Assembly (NCBI GenBank): GCA_046050125.1
Contig: JBJOQB010000073.1
Location: 1 to 29,215 of the forward strand
Origin: JAHFQJ01 sp046050125
GTDB taxonomy: Bacteria; Pseudomonadota; Gammaproteobacteria; Burkholderiales; Burkholderiaceae
Reading direction: 5' to 3'
Length of the DNA: 29,215 bases
A model generated the notes under the pieces. The model was given only the letters and a program-made list of their open reading frames with translations, ran no database searches and was not told the DNA's origin. The position numbers were made by a program, and so were the translations under genes. Shown in pieces: positions 16,088-24,911 of the stretch (positions are counted from its first letter, which is position 1; every line of letters starts with the position of its first letter).

Positions 16088-16981
16088 TTAGTTTTTTCTT
16101 AGTATTTCATATAATTCTTGTGTAGAAGGCAAATTATCCAAGTTATTCCATATTTTAAATGCATAAGCAGCTTGCTGAATTAGCATTCCAACACCATCAA
16201 CACATTCTAGTTTGGCTCTTTTACTCCATTCTAAAAATGGACTGCATTTGTTATAAATCATATCGTATGCAAATGTATGGTTGCATATGTAATTTTCATG
16301 AATAAAAAATGTATAATCTTGATTATCCATACCCATAGATGTGGCATTTATAATTAGGTCAAATTTAGGCAAGTATAAATTATTTAAATTATTATTTTGT
16401 AAATCATCAAGCGTACAGCAATTTACAGATGTTAAATTATGGTTATAAGCTTGACTATCATTTATTAAATCTTGTGCTTTATTTAAGCTACGATTAGCAA
16501 TATAGATTGATATTGGCTGTTCTTGCACTAAATTATATAAAGCACCTCGACTTGCACCACCCGCACCTAAAAGTAATATATTTTTATGCTGAATTGTTTT
16601 TCCATAATAATTTTTTATATCTTCAACTAAACCAAATCCATCTGTATTATCTGCAAAAATTTCTCCATCTTTTAAATATAATGTATTACTAGCTTTAGCA
16701 AAAAAAGCACTATTGCTTGTTTTATGAGCTAATTTAAATGCTCTTTCTTTAAATGGCAATGTTATATTTAAACCAATATTATTATGCTTAGAAAAAAAAT
16801 CTTGGACATAATTTTCAAAAAAATTATGATTGACATCAATCAGTTGCTTTGAATAATCAATTGAAATATTGCTTAATTTTGCAAAATGATGATGAATTGA
16901 CGGCGATAAACTATGTGCAATAGGATTACCTAAAACTTGAAAATATAGTTTATTTGAAACATTTGAAGGATTAATTTGCAT
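16088..16981 (-). CDS. aroE: Shikimate dehydrogenase
   Basis: AroE reduces 3-dehydroshikimate to shikimate with NADPH in aromatic amino acid and folate precursor synthesis. The substrate-binding serines lie in GNPIAHSLSPSIHH (S24 and S26). The catalytic lysine is K78 in NITLPFKERAF and the catalytic aspartate is D114 in DNTDGFG. The nucleotide motif is GAGGASRG (139-146), and the C-terminal Gln region reads GMLIQQAAYAF. The length of 297 residues is slightly long for the family. There is no strong ribosome site before the ATG at 16981. The gene is divergent from the acetyltransferase gene across a 56-bp spacer that must hold both promoters. Confidence 0.95.
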   Translation of the reverse strand: MQINPSNVSNKLYFQVLGNPIAHSLSPSIHHHFAKLSNISIDYSKQLIDVNHNFFENYVQDFFSKHNNIGLNITLPFKERAFKLAHKTSNSAFFAKASNTLYLKDGEIFADNTDGFGLVEDIKNYYGKTIQHKNILLLGAGGASRGALYNLVQEQPISIYIANRSLNKAQDLINDSQAYNHNLTSVNCCTLDDLQNNNLNNLYLPKFDLIINATSMGMDNQDYTFFIHENYICNHTFAYDMIYNKCSPFLEWSKRAKLECVDGVGMLIQQAAYAFKIWNNLDNLPSTQELYEILRKN

Positions 16982-17037
16982 AGATTTTATTTAATCGATT
17001 ATTATAAATATAATTAATTTCAACTGCTTTAAAACAT

Positions 17038-17517
17038 ATGAATAGCACAGTTAAAAACATAATTATTAGGCAAATTGACACTAAAAATCAACAAGAACTA
17101 GCATGGGTTAATCAGCAGTATAGTTATATAAATTTTATGCACTCACAAGAAAATGAGTATATAATTGTTGCCGAAATTAATGGAGAAAAAGCAGGATTAG
17201 GGCGAATTGTACCATGTGGCACAGATGATTTAACCAATAAAACTGCAGGGGAATTAGGTGGAATACATGTACTATCTAAATTTCAAGGCATGGGAATAGC
17301 ACATAAAATTGTAGAACATTTATCCTCAAATAAAGATTATGATATTTTATACTGCATTCCATTTAGGAATTTAGAATATTTTTATAAGCAATATGGTTTT
17401 AGTAATGCATGTGTTGAAAAATGTATACACAAAAAAGCCATCAATAAATATAAATACTGTATGAATAGCTATAATTCCACAAGCCTATTTTTATACAAAA
17501 ATTGCAGGCAAGCATAA
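17038..17517 (+). CDS. GNAT-family N-acetyltransferase
   Basis: This 159-residue protein is one GNAT domain. Strands beta2-beta3 are visible as YIIVAEINGEKAGLGRIVP. Motif A, which binds the acetyl-CoA pyrophosphate, is GGIHVLSKFQGMGIAHKIVE, with the Q/RxxGxG-type loop QGMG at 83-86. The late signature FRNLEYFYKQYGF corresponds to motif B, where the Tyr often acts as general acid. The substrate cannot be deduced; the sequence is not close to RimI or RimJ. The Cys-rich C-terminus (five cysteines within about 50 residues) is unusual for this family. No Shine-Dalgarno is evident before the ATG at 17038. Confidence 0.85.
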   Translation: MNSTVKNIIIRQIDTKNQQELAWVNQQYSYINFMHSQENEYIIVAEINGEKAGLGRIVPCGTDDLTNKTAGELGGIHVLSKFQGMGIAHKIVEHLSSNKDYDILYCIPFRNLEYFYKQYGFSNACVEKCIHKKAINKYKYCMNSYNSTSLFLYKNCRQA

Positions 17518-17560
17518 TCTTTATTAATCATATATGCAAGTGGGATTATATAAAATAAAG

Positions 17561-17589
17561 TTGCGAATAAGTATATGATAAGTTATAAT
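17561..17589 (+). promoter_or_regulatory. Predicted sigma70 promoter of rimP-nusA-infB
   Basis: TTGCGA (17561-17566) and a perfect TATAAT (17584-17589) are separated by exactly 17 bp. The expected transcription start near 17596 would give a leader of about 145 nt running into the terminator at 17721-17743. Together these make an attenuated leader plausible. Confidence 0.6.
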
Positions 17590-17720
17590 ATTCCTAGTTG
17601 TTTAAAGTTAAAAAAATAACACAAATATAGGGTAAAAAACCAACAAACAATTATACAACAGCCAATTTTTAAATTAAGTAGGCTATAAAATATAAAGTTA
17701 AGTCTAGTACTAACAATAGC

Positions 17721-17743
17721 AGGCGAATTAGTTCGCCTTTTTT
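17721..17743 (+). terminator. Intrinsic terminator / putative attenuator in the rimP leader
   Basis: AGGCGAA and TTCGCCT form a perfect 7-bp stem with a TTAG loop, followed by a run of six T. It is the most G/C-rich hairpin in the surrounding A/T DNA. It ends 20 bp before the preferred rimP start (17764). Since it lies between the promoter and the first gene, some transcripts should stop here. A putative attenuator before rimP-nusA-infB operons has been proposed in other proteobacteria (the rimP-leader family). NusA, encoded by this operon, strengthens pausing and termination, so feedback control is the natural reading. Confidence 0.75.
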
Positions 17744-17763
17744 ATTTCATGGGGTATGTAAGT

Positions 17764-18261
17764 ATGCAAGATATGATGAAAATTATAGAACAAACGGTAT
17801 CAGGTCTAGGCTATGATATTGTAGATATTGAAAATACCCCTAAAATTCTACGCATATATATTGACACATTGACAGCTGAATCTAGTATTAACATTGATGA
17901 TTGTGTTTCAGTAAGCAATCAACTTACTAGAATTTTTGAAGTAGAAAATATTGATTATAACAGGCTAGAGGTTTCAACCCCAGGGATTGATAGACCATTA
18001 AAAACATATGCTCACTATATTAAGTTTATTGGTCATGAAGCATGTGTTACATTTAGACAACCACTAGAAAACAAAAAACGCTATACAGGAATAATATTAG
18101 AGCCAAAAAATGAACAAACTTTATGCTTAAAAGTTGATAATAAACAAGGTGAGTTTGTTATAGATTTTACGGTAGATGAGGTAGAAAAAGCTAAATTATC
18201 TTTAGAACCTTATTTTCCAAAATCACAAAAAGAAAAGAAAGAAAATAGTAAAAAACAGTAG
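17764..18261 (+). CDS. rimP: Ribosome maturation factor RimP
   Basis: RimP binds the 30S precursor early and is needed for correct assembly of the small subunit around S12. The N-terminal domain shows QTVSGLGYDIVDIENT and LRIYIDT. The family signature IDDCVSVSNQLT, then RLEVSTPGIDRPL (about 69-79), is intact. The C-terminal SH3-like domain follows (VTFRQPLENKKRYTGII) and ends in a Lys-rich tail. I take ATG 17764 (MQDMMKIIEQ) as the start, because it aligns with the usual family N-terminus and GGGG (17751-17754) lies 9 nt upstream. The ATG at 17749 is in frame but has no ribosome site and adjoins the terminator T run. It is the first gene of rimP-nusA-infB. Confidence 0.95.
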   Translation: MQDMMKIIEQTVSGLGYDIVDIENTPKILRIYIDTLTAESSINIDDCVSVSNQLTRIFEVENIDYNRLEVSTPGIDRPLKTYAHYIKFIGHEACVTFRQPLENKKRYTGIILEPKNEQTLCLKVDNKQGEFVIDFTVDEVEKAKLSLEPYFPKSQKEKKENSKKQ

Positions 18262-18420
18262 ATTATAAATGCAGTTTTTAAAGCATATAGCTAAATAAAG
18301 ATTTAAGGCATAAATTAATTGTGATAGAAGAATTACACAAAATATAGTAGTTCTAAAAAATAAATATGCTAAATAATTGTTATTTATCTATAACAGTATT
18401 AATATCAAAAAGGTAAAAAC

Positions 18421-19908
18421 ATGAGTAATAAAGAAGTATTGATTTTAGTTGATGTACTAGCCCGAGAAAAAAATGTTGATAAAGATATTGTATTCACTGC
18501 TTTAGAATTAGCCTTAGCATCTGCAACAAAAAAACGTCATCATAAACAATTTGATGAAGATATTGATGTTCGCATTGAAATGAACAAACAAACTGGCGAA
18601 TACATTAGCTATCGCAGATGGTTAGTTGTTCCAAATGAACAAGGCTTACAATCTCCAGATAAAGAAATACTATTGTTTGAAGCACAAGAAGACTTACCAG
18701 AAATTGAAGTTAGCGACTATATCGAAGAAGAAATTGAATCAATTGAATTTGGTAGAATTGGGGCTCAAGCTGCAAAACAGGTAATTCTGCAAAAAATTAG
18801 AGAAGCAGAAAGAGAACAAGTAATTAATGACTTTTTAGAGCGTGGCGATAAAATTGCTATGGGCGTAGTAAAAAGAGCAGACCGATTTGGATTAGTTATT
18901 GAAAGTGGTAAAGTAGAACTACTGTTGAAGCGTGAAAATATGATTCCAAAGGAAAACATTCGTGTTGGAGATAGAGTTCGTGGCTACATAATAAAAGTAG
19001 ATAGGGAAGCCAGAGGACCACATATTGAAATATCACGTACATGCCCTGAATTTTTAATGAAATTATTTGAAAATGAAGTTCCTGAAATACAGCAAGGATT
19101 ATTACAAATAGTTTCAGCTGTACGAGACCCAGGGTTAAGAGCAAAAATTGCAGTACACTCAATTGACAAACGTGTTGACCCTGTAGGCACATGTGTTGGC
19201 ATGCGTGGCTCAAGAGTAACAGCAGTTCGTAGTGAAATTTGCAATGAAGCAATTGATATTGTGGTTTGGGCAGAAGAACCTGCACAGTATGTAATTAACT
19301 CTTTATCTCCTGCACAAGTTAAGTCTATTTTAGTAGACGAAGAAACACAAACGATAGAAGTTGTAGTTGATGAAAATGAATTAGCTATTGCAATTGGTAG
19401 GAATGGGCAAAATGTTAGATTAGCTAGTGAATTAACCAGCTGGAAGATTGACATATTAACTTCAGAAGAATCTGAACAAAAACAACAAATAGAACTTGAA
19501 AAAGTGTATAATCTGTTTCAACAGCATTTAAAAATAGAAGAAGATTTAATTTCTTTATTATTAAATAATGGATTTCATAGCCTAGAAGAAATAGCATATG
19601 TGCCTATTGATGAATTACACGGAATTGGCTTAGATGAAAATACAGTCCAAACCATTCGTAGTCAAGCTAGGGAATCTTTATTAACATTAGAGCTAGTAGC
19701 AGAAGAAAATATTGATAATACAAATATCGAACTAAGAAACCTTGAAGGTATGACAACTGATATTCTATCGACTCTTGCCGCACAAAATATTAATTCTCTA
19801 GATGATTTAGCTGAATTATCTACAGATGAATTAACAGAATATGTAGGCATAAGTGAAGACGAAGCCAAAGCACTAATTTTAAAAGCAAGAGAACATTGGT
19901 TTAATTAA
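18421..19908 (+). CDS. nusA: Transcription termination/antitermination factor NusA
   Basis: NusA binds RNA polymerase and nascent RNA and modulates pausing, intrinsic termination and antitermination. The N-terminal polymerase-binding domain covers about 1-135. The S1 domain is at about 143-208 (GDKIAMGVVKRADRFGLVI). KH1 is around 255 (VGTCVGMRGSRV) and KH2 around 325 (AIAIGRNGQNVRL). The two acidic C-terminal repeats typical of beta/gammaproteobacteria are present (about 365-425 and 440-495, ending ISEDEAKALILKAREHWF). The length of 495 residues is normal. AAGGT lies about 7 nt before the ATG. A 159-bp spacer separates it from rimP and contains only small A/T hairpins. Regulation by the leader terminator upstream of rimP is likely. 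Confidence 0.97.
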   Translation: MSNKEVLILVDVLAREKNVDKDIVFTALELALASATKKRHHKQFDEDIDVRIEMNKQTGEYISYRRWLVVPNEQGLQSPDKEILLFEAQEDLPEIEVSDYIEEEIESIEFGRIGAQAAKQVILQKIREAEREQVINDFLERGDKIAMGVVKRADRFGLVIESGKVELLLKRENMIPKENIRVGDRVRGYIIKVDREARGPHIEISRTCPEFLMKLFENEVPEIQQGLLQIVSAVRDPGLRAKIAVHSIDKRVDPVGTCVGMRGSRVTAVRSEICNEAIDIVVWAEEPAQYVINSLSPAQVKSILVDEETQTIEVVVDENELAIAIGRNGQNVRLASELTSWKIDILTSEESEQKQQIELEKVYNLFQQHLKIEEDLISLLLNNGFHSLEEIAYVPIDELHGIGLDENTVQTIRSQARESLLTLELVAEENIDNTNIELRNLEGMTTDILSTLAAQNINSLDDLAELSTDELTEYVGISEDEAKALILKAREHWFN

Positions 19909-19918
19909 TAATTTAGAC

Positions 19919-19978
19919 GTAGTTATGTGAATAACTACTCACTACAATTGTAAAATTTTCTAAGTGAATTTTACAATT
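19919..19978 (+). promoter_or_regulatory. Two tandem stem-loops in the nusA-infB spacer
   Basis: The first hairpin is GTAGTTAT/ATAACTAC (19919-19938), an 8-bp stem with a GTGA loop. The second is AATTGTAAAATT/AATTTTACAATT (19946-19978), a 12-bp stem with a 9-nt loop. Both stems are perfect. No T run follows the second, so it is not a standard terminator. RNA processing, mRNA stabilisation or translational control of infB are possible. Confidence 0.6.
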
Positions 19979-20009
19979 TCGAAACATCAATTAGAAGGTA
20001 ACATTACAC

Positions 20010-23000
20010 ATGACCACAACAGTAGAGCAACTCGCACTTGAACTTAATAAAAGCGTACAACAAATTTTACAACAGCTAGAACAAGCTGGAATTGCTAAAA
20101 GTGGGGCTAAGGACAATGTATCTGAAAATGATAAGCAAAGTTTGTTAAATTATCTAAAAAAATCTCATGGTACTACAACTAAACAAAATTCAAAATTAAC
20201 TTTATCTACTAAAGAAATGAGCCATATTAGACAATCTGACTCAACTGGCAAAACACGTACTGTTGAAGTTGCAATTAAAAAACGTAGGGTACTAATTAAA
20301 GATGATGAAGTAACAACAACTGCGCCATCTACACAAGTTAATTCTCAAAATAATAGCTCAAAAGTTATTGTAAAAGAAAAAGAAGATATTACTTCATCAA
20401 CTACAGCTTCTAATTCTAATAATGTTAGGGTTATGCATTCAAATGAATCAAATATTGAATCTGATATAGATACTTTGGAAGTGGATAATATTTCTACAAA
20501 TGATATATCAAATATAGCTGAAAATTCAATTCAATCTGAAGTTATAAAAATTGAAGCTTTAGAAGAAGATATGTCAAAATCAATTAATATTGCAGAGCAA
20601 GATACCTCTATAAATAAAATTGAAGATTCATCTAGTATACAGTCTAATGACAAGAAAAAATCAAGAAATGTTGATAATATTGATATTAATGAACTAAATA
20701 AAGCTTTTAATAAGCCTAAATCAAGACAAAATAATACAGTTGTAGATACTAAAACTGATAATATTAGTCAAAATTCATCTAATTCAAACCCAAACTCTAA
20801 CTCTTCTGCCACTCAACCTGTAGTAGAAAGAACAAACACTTCATCTTCTTCTACCATTACTAATCAAATAAAAGATATTAAGATAGAAGAGAAGAAAGTT
20901 AATCCAATAGCTAAAGTACAATCCGTGAGTAGCAGTAGTTCTTCATCAACAAAATCAAGCTCGTCTGCTGTAACCGCAACAGATGTGAAAGCTACTACAA
21001 CTACTACTGTACCAACAACAACTCCAGCACTAAGCTTTAATGAAAGAAGAGCCTTAGCAAGTCAACAAGCTAAAGAAATTAGTGATATGTTGAATAAGCC
21101 TACCAAAATACTAAGAGCAGATAAAAAGACTAAAGAAGCTGAGCCTGTTGCTACAAAACAAAATACAAATGATAATTCTAGCAGTCAAAATGCTCAGGGA
21201 CAGCCAGCACAAAACTCTGCATCTGGTAATAATGCTACAGGTCAATCAAGAGTTGGTGTAAGGCATATAGTTAAAAATACAAATAACCTAAATAATAATC
21301 AGAACTCTAACAGCAACGCTAATGCTAATGGTAACTCTTCTGGAGATAAACCTAAGGTTAAACCAAAAGATTCAACTGATACAACAAAAACTGAAAATAA
21401 CGAACAGAATAAAGATAATAAAAAATTTAAGCCAGCTCCAACAACTAGCAGTGCATCAGATAAAAATGATAGAGAGCAAAAACGCAAAGGCAGTGGATTA
21501 AAAGTTAGAGGAGATGATACAGGCGGTTTAGATACAGCTTGGCGTAGCCCTAAATCCCATAAAAAATCTGCACAAAAGCCATCAAATTTTGTTCAACCAA
21601 CTGAATTTGTTGTTAAAGAAATTATTGTACCTGAAACAATATCTGTTGCAGATTTGGCACACAAAATGTCAGTTAAAGCAAGCGAATTGATTAAATCATT
21701 AATGAAATTAGGTCAAATGGTTACAATCAATCAAGTACTTGACCAAGATACTGCAATTATATTAACTGAAGAAATGGGACATGTGGCTATACAGGCAAAA
21801 ACTGAAGACCCTGAAAGCTTCTTAGAAAAAGACCATGAAGAATTAGTACAATTCACACGCCCACCTGTTGTAACAGTAATGGGGCACGTTGACCATGGTA
21901 AAACATCTTTACTAGATAAAATTCGTAGTAGTAAAATTGCATTAGGCGAAGCAGGCGGTATTACGCAACATATTGGTGCATACCATGTAACGATGCCAAA
22001 AGGTGTAGTTACATTTTTAGACACTCCGGGACATGAAGCATTTACAGCTATGCGTGCAAGGGGAGCTAAAGCTACTGATATAGTGATATTGGTAGTTGCT
22101 GCCGATGATGGTGTAATGCCTCAAACCAAAGAAGCAATATCACATGCTAAAGCCGCAAATGTGCCAATCGTAGTAGCTATCAATAAAATTGATAAGCCTG
22201 ATGCTAATCCAGACCGAGTTACTCAAGAATTAGTAGCTGAAGGCGTGATTCCTGAAGCTTATGGTGGAGATGTTCCATTTATTCATGTATCAGCTAAAGC
22301 TGGTACTGGTTTAGATGATTTACTAGAAAATGTATTGCTACAAGCTGAAGTTTTAGAGCTAAAAGCTCCTGTTGAAGCACCTGCACGTGGATTAGTAATT
22401 GAAGCCAGACTAGATAAAGGAAAAGGAGCTGTTGCTACCATACTTGTACAATCTGGAACTTTAAATAAAGGCGATATGTTATTAGCAGGTTCATCTTATG
22501 GGCGTGTGCGTGCCATGCTAGATGAAATTGGCAAACCAGTACAAAGTGCAGGTCCATCAATTCCTGTTGAAATTCAAGGATTATCTGAAGTTCCATTGGC
22601 AGGTGATGAAATTGTTGTTGTTGCTGATGAGCGTAAAGCCAGAGAAATTGCTTTATTCAGACAAGGTAAATTTAGAGATGTTAAATTAGCTAAACAACAA
22701 GCTAGTAAATTAGAGAATATGTTTGATAATATATCAGAGGCTAATGTTAAATCATTATCTTTAATTATTAAATCAGATGTTCAAGGCTCACAAGAAGCTT
22801 TAGTACATGCACTTAACCAATTATCAGGCTCTGAAGTTAAAGTTAGCGTAGTGCATGCTGGAGTTGGTGCAATTAGTGATAATGACATTAACTTAGCAGC
22901 AGCTAGTAAGGCAGTAATTATTGGATTTAATGTTAGAGCTGATGCTGCAGCTAGAAAATTAGCAGAAAGCTTAGTTGTTAATATTAAATATTATAATATT

Positions 23001-23360
23001 ATTTATGATGCCGTTAATGATATAAAAGCCGCTTTATCTGGATTATTAGCACCTGAAATTAAAGAAAAAGTAATTGGTTCAGTAGAGATTAGACAAGTAA
23101 TTAAAGTTCCTAAAGTTGGTTCTATTGCTGGTTGTATGGTTACTGATGGGTTAGTAAAACGTAACTCTGGTGTAAGAATTATCCGTAGTAATGTGGTTGT
23201 ATTTACAGGCGAATTAGAATCACTAAAACGCTTTAAAGATGATGTTAAAGAAGTTAAGCAAGGATTTGAATGTGGTTTATCTATCAAAAACTATCAAGAT
23301 ATACAAGAACTTGACCAGTTAGAGATATTTGAAACTATCGAGGTAGCTCGTACTCTGTAA
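20010..23360 (+). CDS. infB: Translation initiation factor IF-2
   Basis: IF-2 is the GTPase that brings initiator tRNA to the ribosome and promotes subunit joining. An IF2_N domain is at about 2-52 (TTVEQLALELNKSVQQILQQ) and a second at about 536-595 (ISVADLAHKMSVKASELIKS). The G domain has G1 GHVDHGKT (625-632), G3 DTPGHEAF (from 671), G4 NKID (725) and G5 SAK (761). Domains II-IV follow and the protein ends GLSIKNYQDIQELDQLEIFE. At 1116 residues it is longer than the usual 850-1000. The excess is the 55-530 linker, a low-complexity Ser/Thr/Asn region with runs of Ser and Thr instead of the usual Ala/Glu/Lys/Arg-rich linker. AAGGT lies about 13 nt before the ATG. It is the last gene of the operon because a terminator follows. 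Confidence 0.97.
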   Translation: MTTTVEQLALELNKSVQQILQQLEQAGIAKSGAKDNVSENDKQSLLNYLKKSHGTTTKQNSKLTLSTKEMSHIRQSDSTGKTRTVEVAIKKRRVLIKDDEVTTTAPSTQVNSQNNSSKVIVKEKEDITSSTTASNSNNVRVMHSNESNIESDIDTLEVDNISTNDISNIAENSIQSEVIKIEALEEDMSKSINIAEQDTSINKIEDSSSIQSNDKKKSRNVDNIDINELNKAFNKPKSRQNNTVVDTKTDNISQNSSNSNPNSNSSATQPVVERTNTSSSSTITNQIKDIKIEEKKVNPIAKVQSVSSSSSSSTKSSSSAVTATDVKATTTTTVPTTTPALSFNERRALASQQAKEISDMLNKPTKILRADKKTKEAEPVATKQNTNDNSSSQNAQGQPAQNSASGNNATGQSRVGVRHIVKNTNNLNNNQNSNSNANANGNSSGDKPKVKPKDSTDTTKTENNEQNKDNKKFKPAPTTSSASDKNDREQKRKGSGLKVRGDDTGGLDTAWRSPKSHKKSAQKPSNFVQPTEFVVKEIIVPETISVADLAHKMSVKASELIKSLMKLGQMVTINQVLDQDTAIILTEEMGHVAIQAKTEDPESFLEKDHEELVQFTRPPVVTVMGHVDHGKTSLLDKIRSSKIALGEAGGITQHIGAYHVTMPKGVVTFLDTPGHEAFTAMRARGAKATDIVILVVAADDGVMPQTKEAISHAKAANVPIVVAINKIDKPDANPDRVTQELVAEGVIPEAYGGDVPFIHVSAKAGTGLDDLLENVLLQAEVLELKAPVEAPARGLVIEARLDKGKGAVATILVQSGTLNKGDMLLAGSSYGRVRAMLDEIGKPVQSAGPSIPVEIQGLSEVPLAGDEIVVVADERKAREIALFRQGKFRDVKLAKQQASKLENMFDNISEANVKSLSLIIKSDVQGSQEALVHALNQLSGSEVKVSVVHAGVGAISDNDINLAAASKAVIIGFNVRADAAARKLAESLVVNIKYYNIIYDAVNDIKAALSGLLAPEIKEKVIGSVEIRQVIKVPKVGSIAGCMVTDGLVKRNSGVRIIRSNVVVFTGELESLKRFKDDVKEVKQGFECGLSIKNYQDIQELDQLEIFETIEVARTL

Positions 23361-23390
23361 TTTAATTTAATTGTAAAGAAAGTCTTTTTT

Positions 23391-23434
23391 AGCCTATCAT
23401 TCTATATATAATATTATGATAGGCTTTCTTTTTT
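23391..23434 (+). terminator. Strong intrinsic terminator after infB
   Basis: AGCCTATCAT (23391-23400) and ATGATAGGCT (23416-23425) form a perfect 10-bp stem with a 15-nt loop, followed by TTCTTTTTT. T-rich sequence also lies before the stem, so it may serve as a partly bidirectional terminator for the convergent flavoprotein gene. Confidence 0.85.
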
Positions 23435-23514
23435 ATATACTAAATTAATTGAATTAATTTAGCTATGATTTATTGTCTAGTTCATAAATTATTCTAGTAA
23501 ATTTTTATTTTTTA

Positions 23515-24693
23515 TTAAATATCCATTCCTGCGACATAACCTGATGCCCATGCCCATTGAAAATTAAATCCGCCTAGATGACCTGTAACATCTAAAACCT
23601 CACCAATGAAGTATAATCCTGCTACATTTTTACTCTCCATTGTTTGCGAAGAAATCTCATTTGTATCTACACCACCCAGCGTTACTTCAGCAGTGCGATA
23701 CCCTTCGGTTCCAGTTGGAATAATTTGCCATCTTTGAAAGAAATCCGATAAACTCTGTAATTTTTTATCAGATAAATCAGCAATACGCCCAATTATTTTT
23801 GAATTATCCAAAATAGCTAATAAAAGATTTTTAGGCAAAAGCCCTGACAAAATATTATGAATTTCTTGTTTTGGATGCAGATTTCTTTGTTCTTTTAACC
23901 ATAAATATAAATCCATATCAGGCAGAAGATTAATCGTAATTGGTGTACTTTCTCGCCAATAAGAAGAAATCTGTAAAATAGAAGGACCACTTAGCCCCCT
24001 GTGTGTAAATAACATTCCTTCTCGAAATTTAATATTTTTCCATGAAATTTCTGCATCTACAGCCACACCTGCAAGTGATTGACACAAAGATAAAATCTCA
24101 TTTGCGAATGTAAGTGGCACTAATCCTGCCCTTGTTTGTGTCATTTTAATACTAAACTGCTTAGCAATTCTATATCCAAAATCAGTTGCTCCAATTTTAG
24201 GAATAGATAAACCGCCCGTGGCAATCACAAGTTTTTTAGCAAAATAAGATTTACCATTTTCTAAGATAACTTCAAAATTTTCTTCCTGTTTTTGTACAGA
24301 ATGAATATGAACATCTGTTCGAATATGGATATTATTATCTTCACATTCTTGTTGAAACATATTCAAAATATCTTTAGCTGAGTTGTCGCAAAATAACTGC
24401 CCTAATTTTTTCTCATGGTAAGAGATATTATGTTTATCAAGCAGCGTTATGAAATCTTTTGGCATATAGCGACTGAGTGCTGACTTACAAAAATGCTGAT
24501 TACCTGATAGGAAATTATTAAACTGTGTATGAATATTTGTGAAGTTACAGCGCCCCCCACCTGAAATACGAATTTTTTCGCCAATTTTATGGCTATGCTC
24601 TAGAACAAGAGCTTTTTTTCCATTTTGCCCTGCCGTTAAGGCACACATCAATCCTGATGCACCTGCACCAATAATCAGCACATCATACAACAT
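23515..24693 (-). CDS. HI0933/YhiN-family FAD-dependent oxidoreductase
   Basis: This is a 392-residue flavoprotein of the HI0933 (BaiN/YhiN-like) family. The FAD-binding dinucleotide motif is GAGASGLMCAL (9-19), followed by the acidic end of strand 2 (VLEHSHKIGEK). The family signature ISGGGRCNFTN is at 43-53, and the C-terminal FAD motif reads TGHLGGFNFQWAWASGYVAG. The FTHRGLSGPSILQISSYW region is also characteristic. The physiological substrate is unknown for most members; a gut member reduces bile-acid intermediates, which should not be transferred here. AAGG lies about 8 nt before the ATG. It is convergent with infB and downstream of mreD on the same strand, with a 218-bp gap. Confidence 0.92.
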   Translation of the reverse strand: MLYDVLIIGAGASGLMCALTAGQNGKKALVLEHSHKIGEKIRISGGGRCNFTNIHTQFNNFLSGNQHFCKSALSRYMPKDFITLLDKHNISYHEKKLGQLFCDNSAKDILNMFQQECEDNNIHIRTDVHIHSVQKQEENFEVILENGKSYFAKKLVIATGGLSIPKIGATDFGYRIAKQFSIKMTQTRAGLVPLTFANEILSLCQSLAGVAVDAEISWKNIKFREGMLFTHRGLSGPSILQISSYWRESTPITINLLPDMDLYLWLKEQRNLHPKQEIHNILSGLLPKNLLLAILDNSKIIGRIADLSDKKLQSLSDFFQRWQIIPTGTEGYRTAEVTLGGVDTNEISSQTMESKNVAGLYFIGEVLDVTGHLGGFNFQWAWASGYVAGMDI

Positions 24694-24911
24694 TTTAAAC
24701 CTTAGCTGTTAAATCATGAAAAGAGTTTTTTTGTCAAATATAAGGATAAAACCTAAAATAAGTACAAATCTTGTTAAGCCTTTATTAATCAAAAAGCTAT
24801 TAAATATCTTAAGATGAAAGATTATATACAGTTTACTGTGCAAAGTCTATTACTTAACATTTTGGAGTAACATTCTTATTTAAGAAATAATATATATAAT
24901 ATACATCTAAT

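Noticed and set aside
17749..17763. ATG 17749 as rimP start
   Set aside because: No Shine-Dalgarno and directly attached to the terminator T run; ATG 17764 matches the usual RimP N-terminus and has GGGG upstream.
18896..19454. Long open frames on the minus strand inside nusA, and similar ones opposite infB, gdhA and mreB
   Set aside because: They lie fully antisense to strongly conserved genes, and their translations are low in information; shadows of the real genes.
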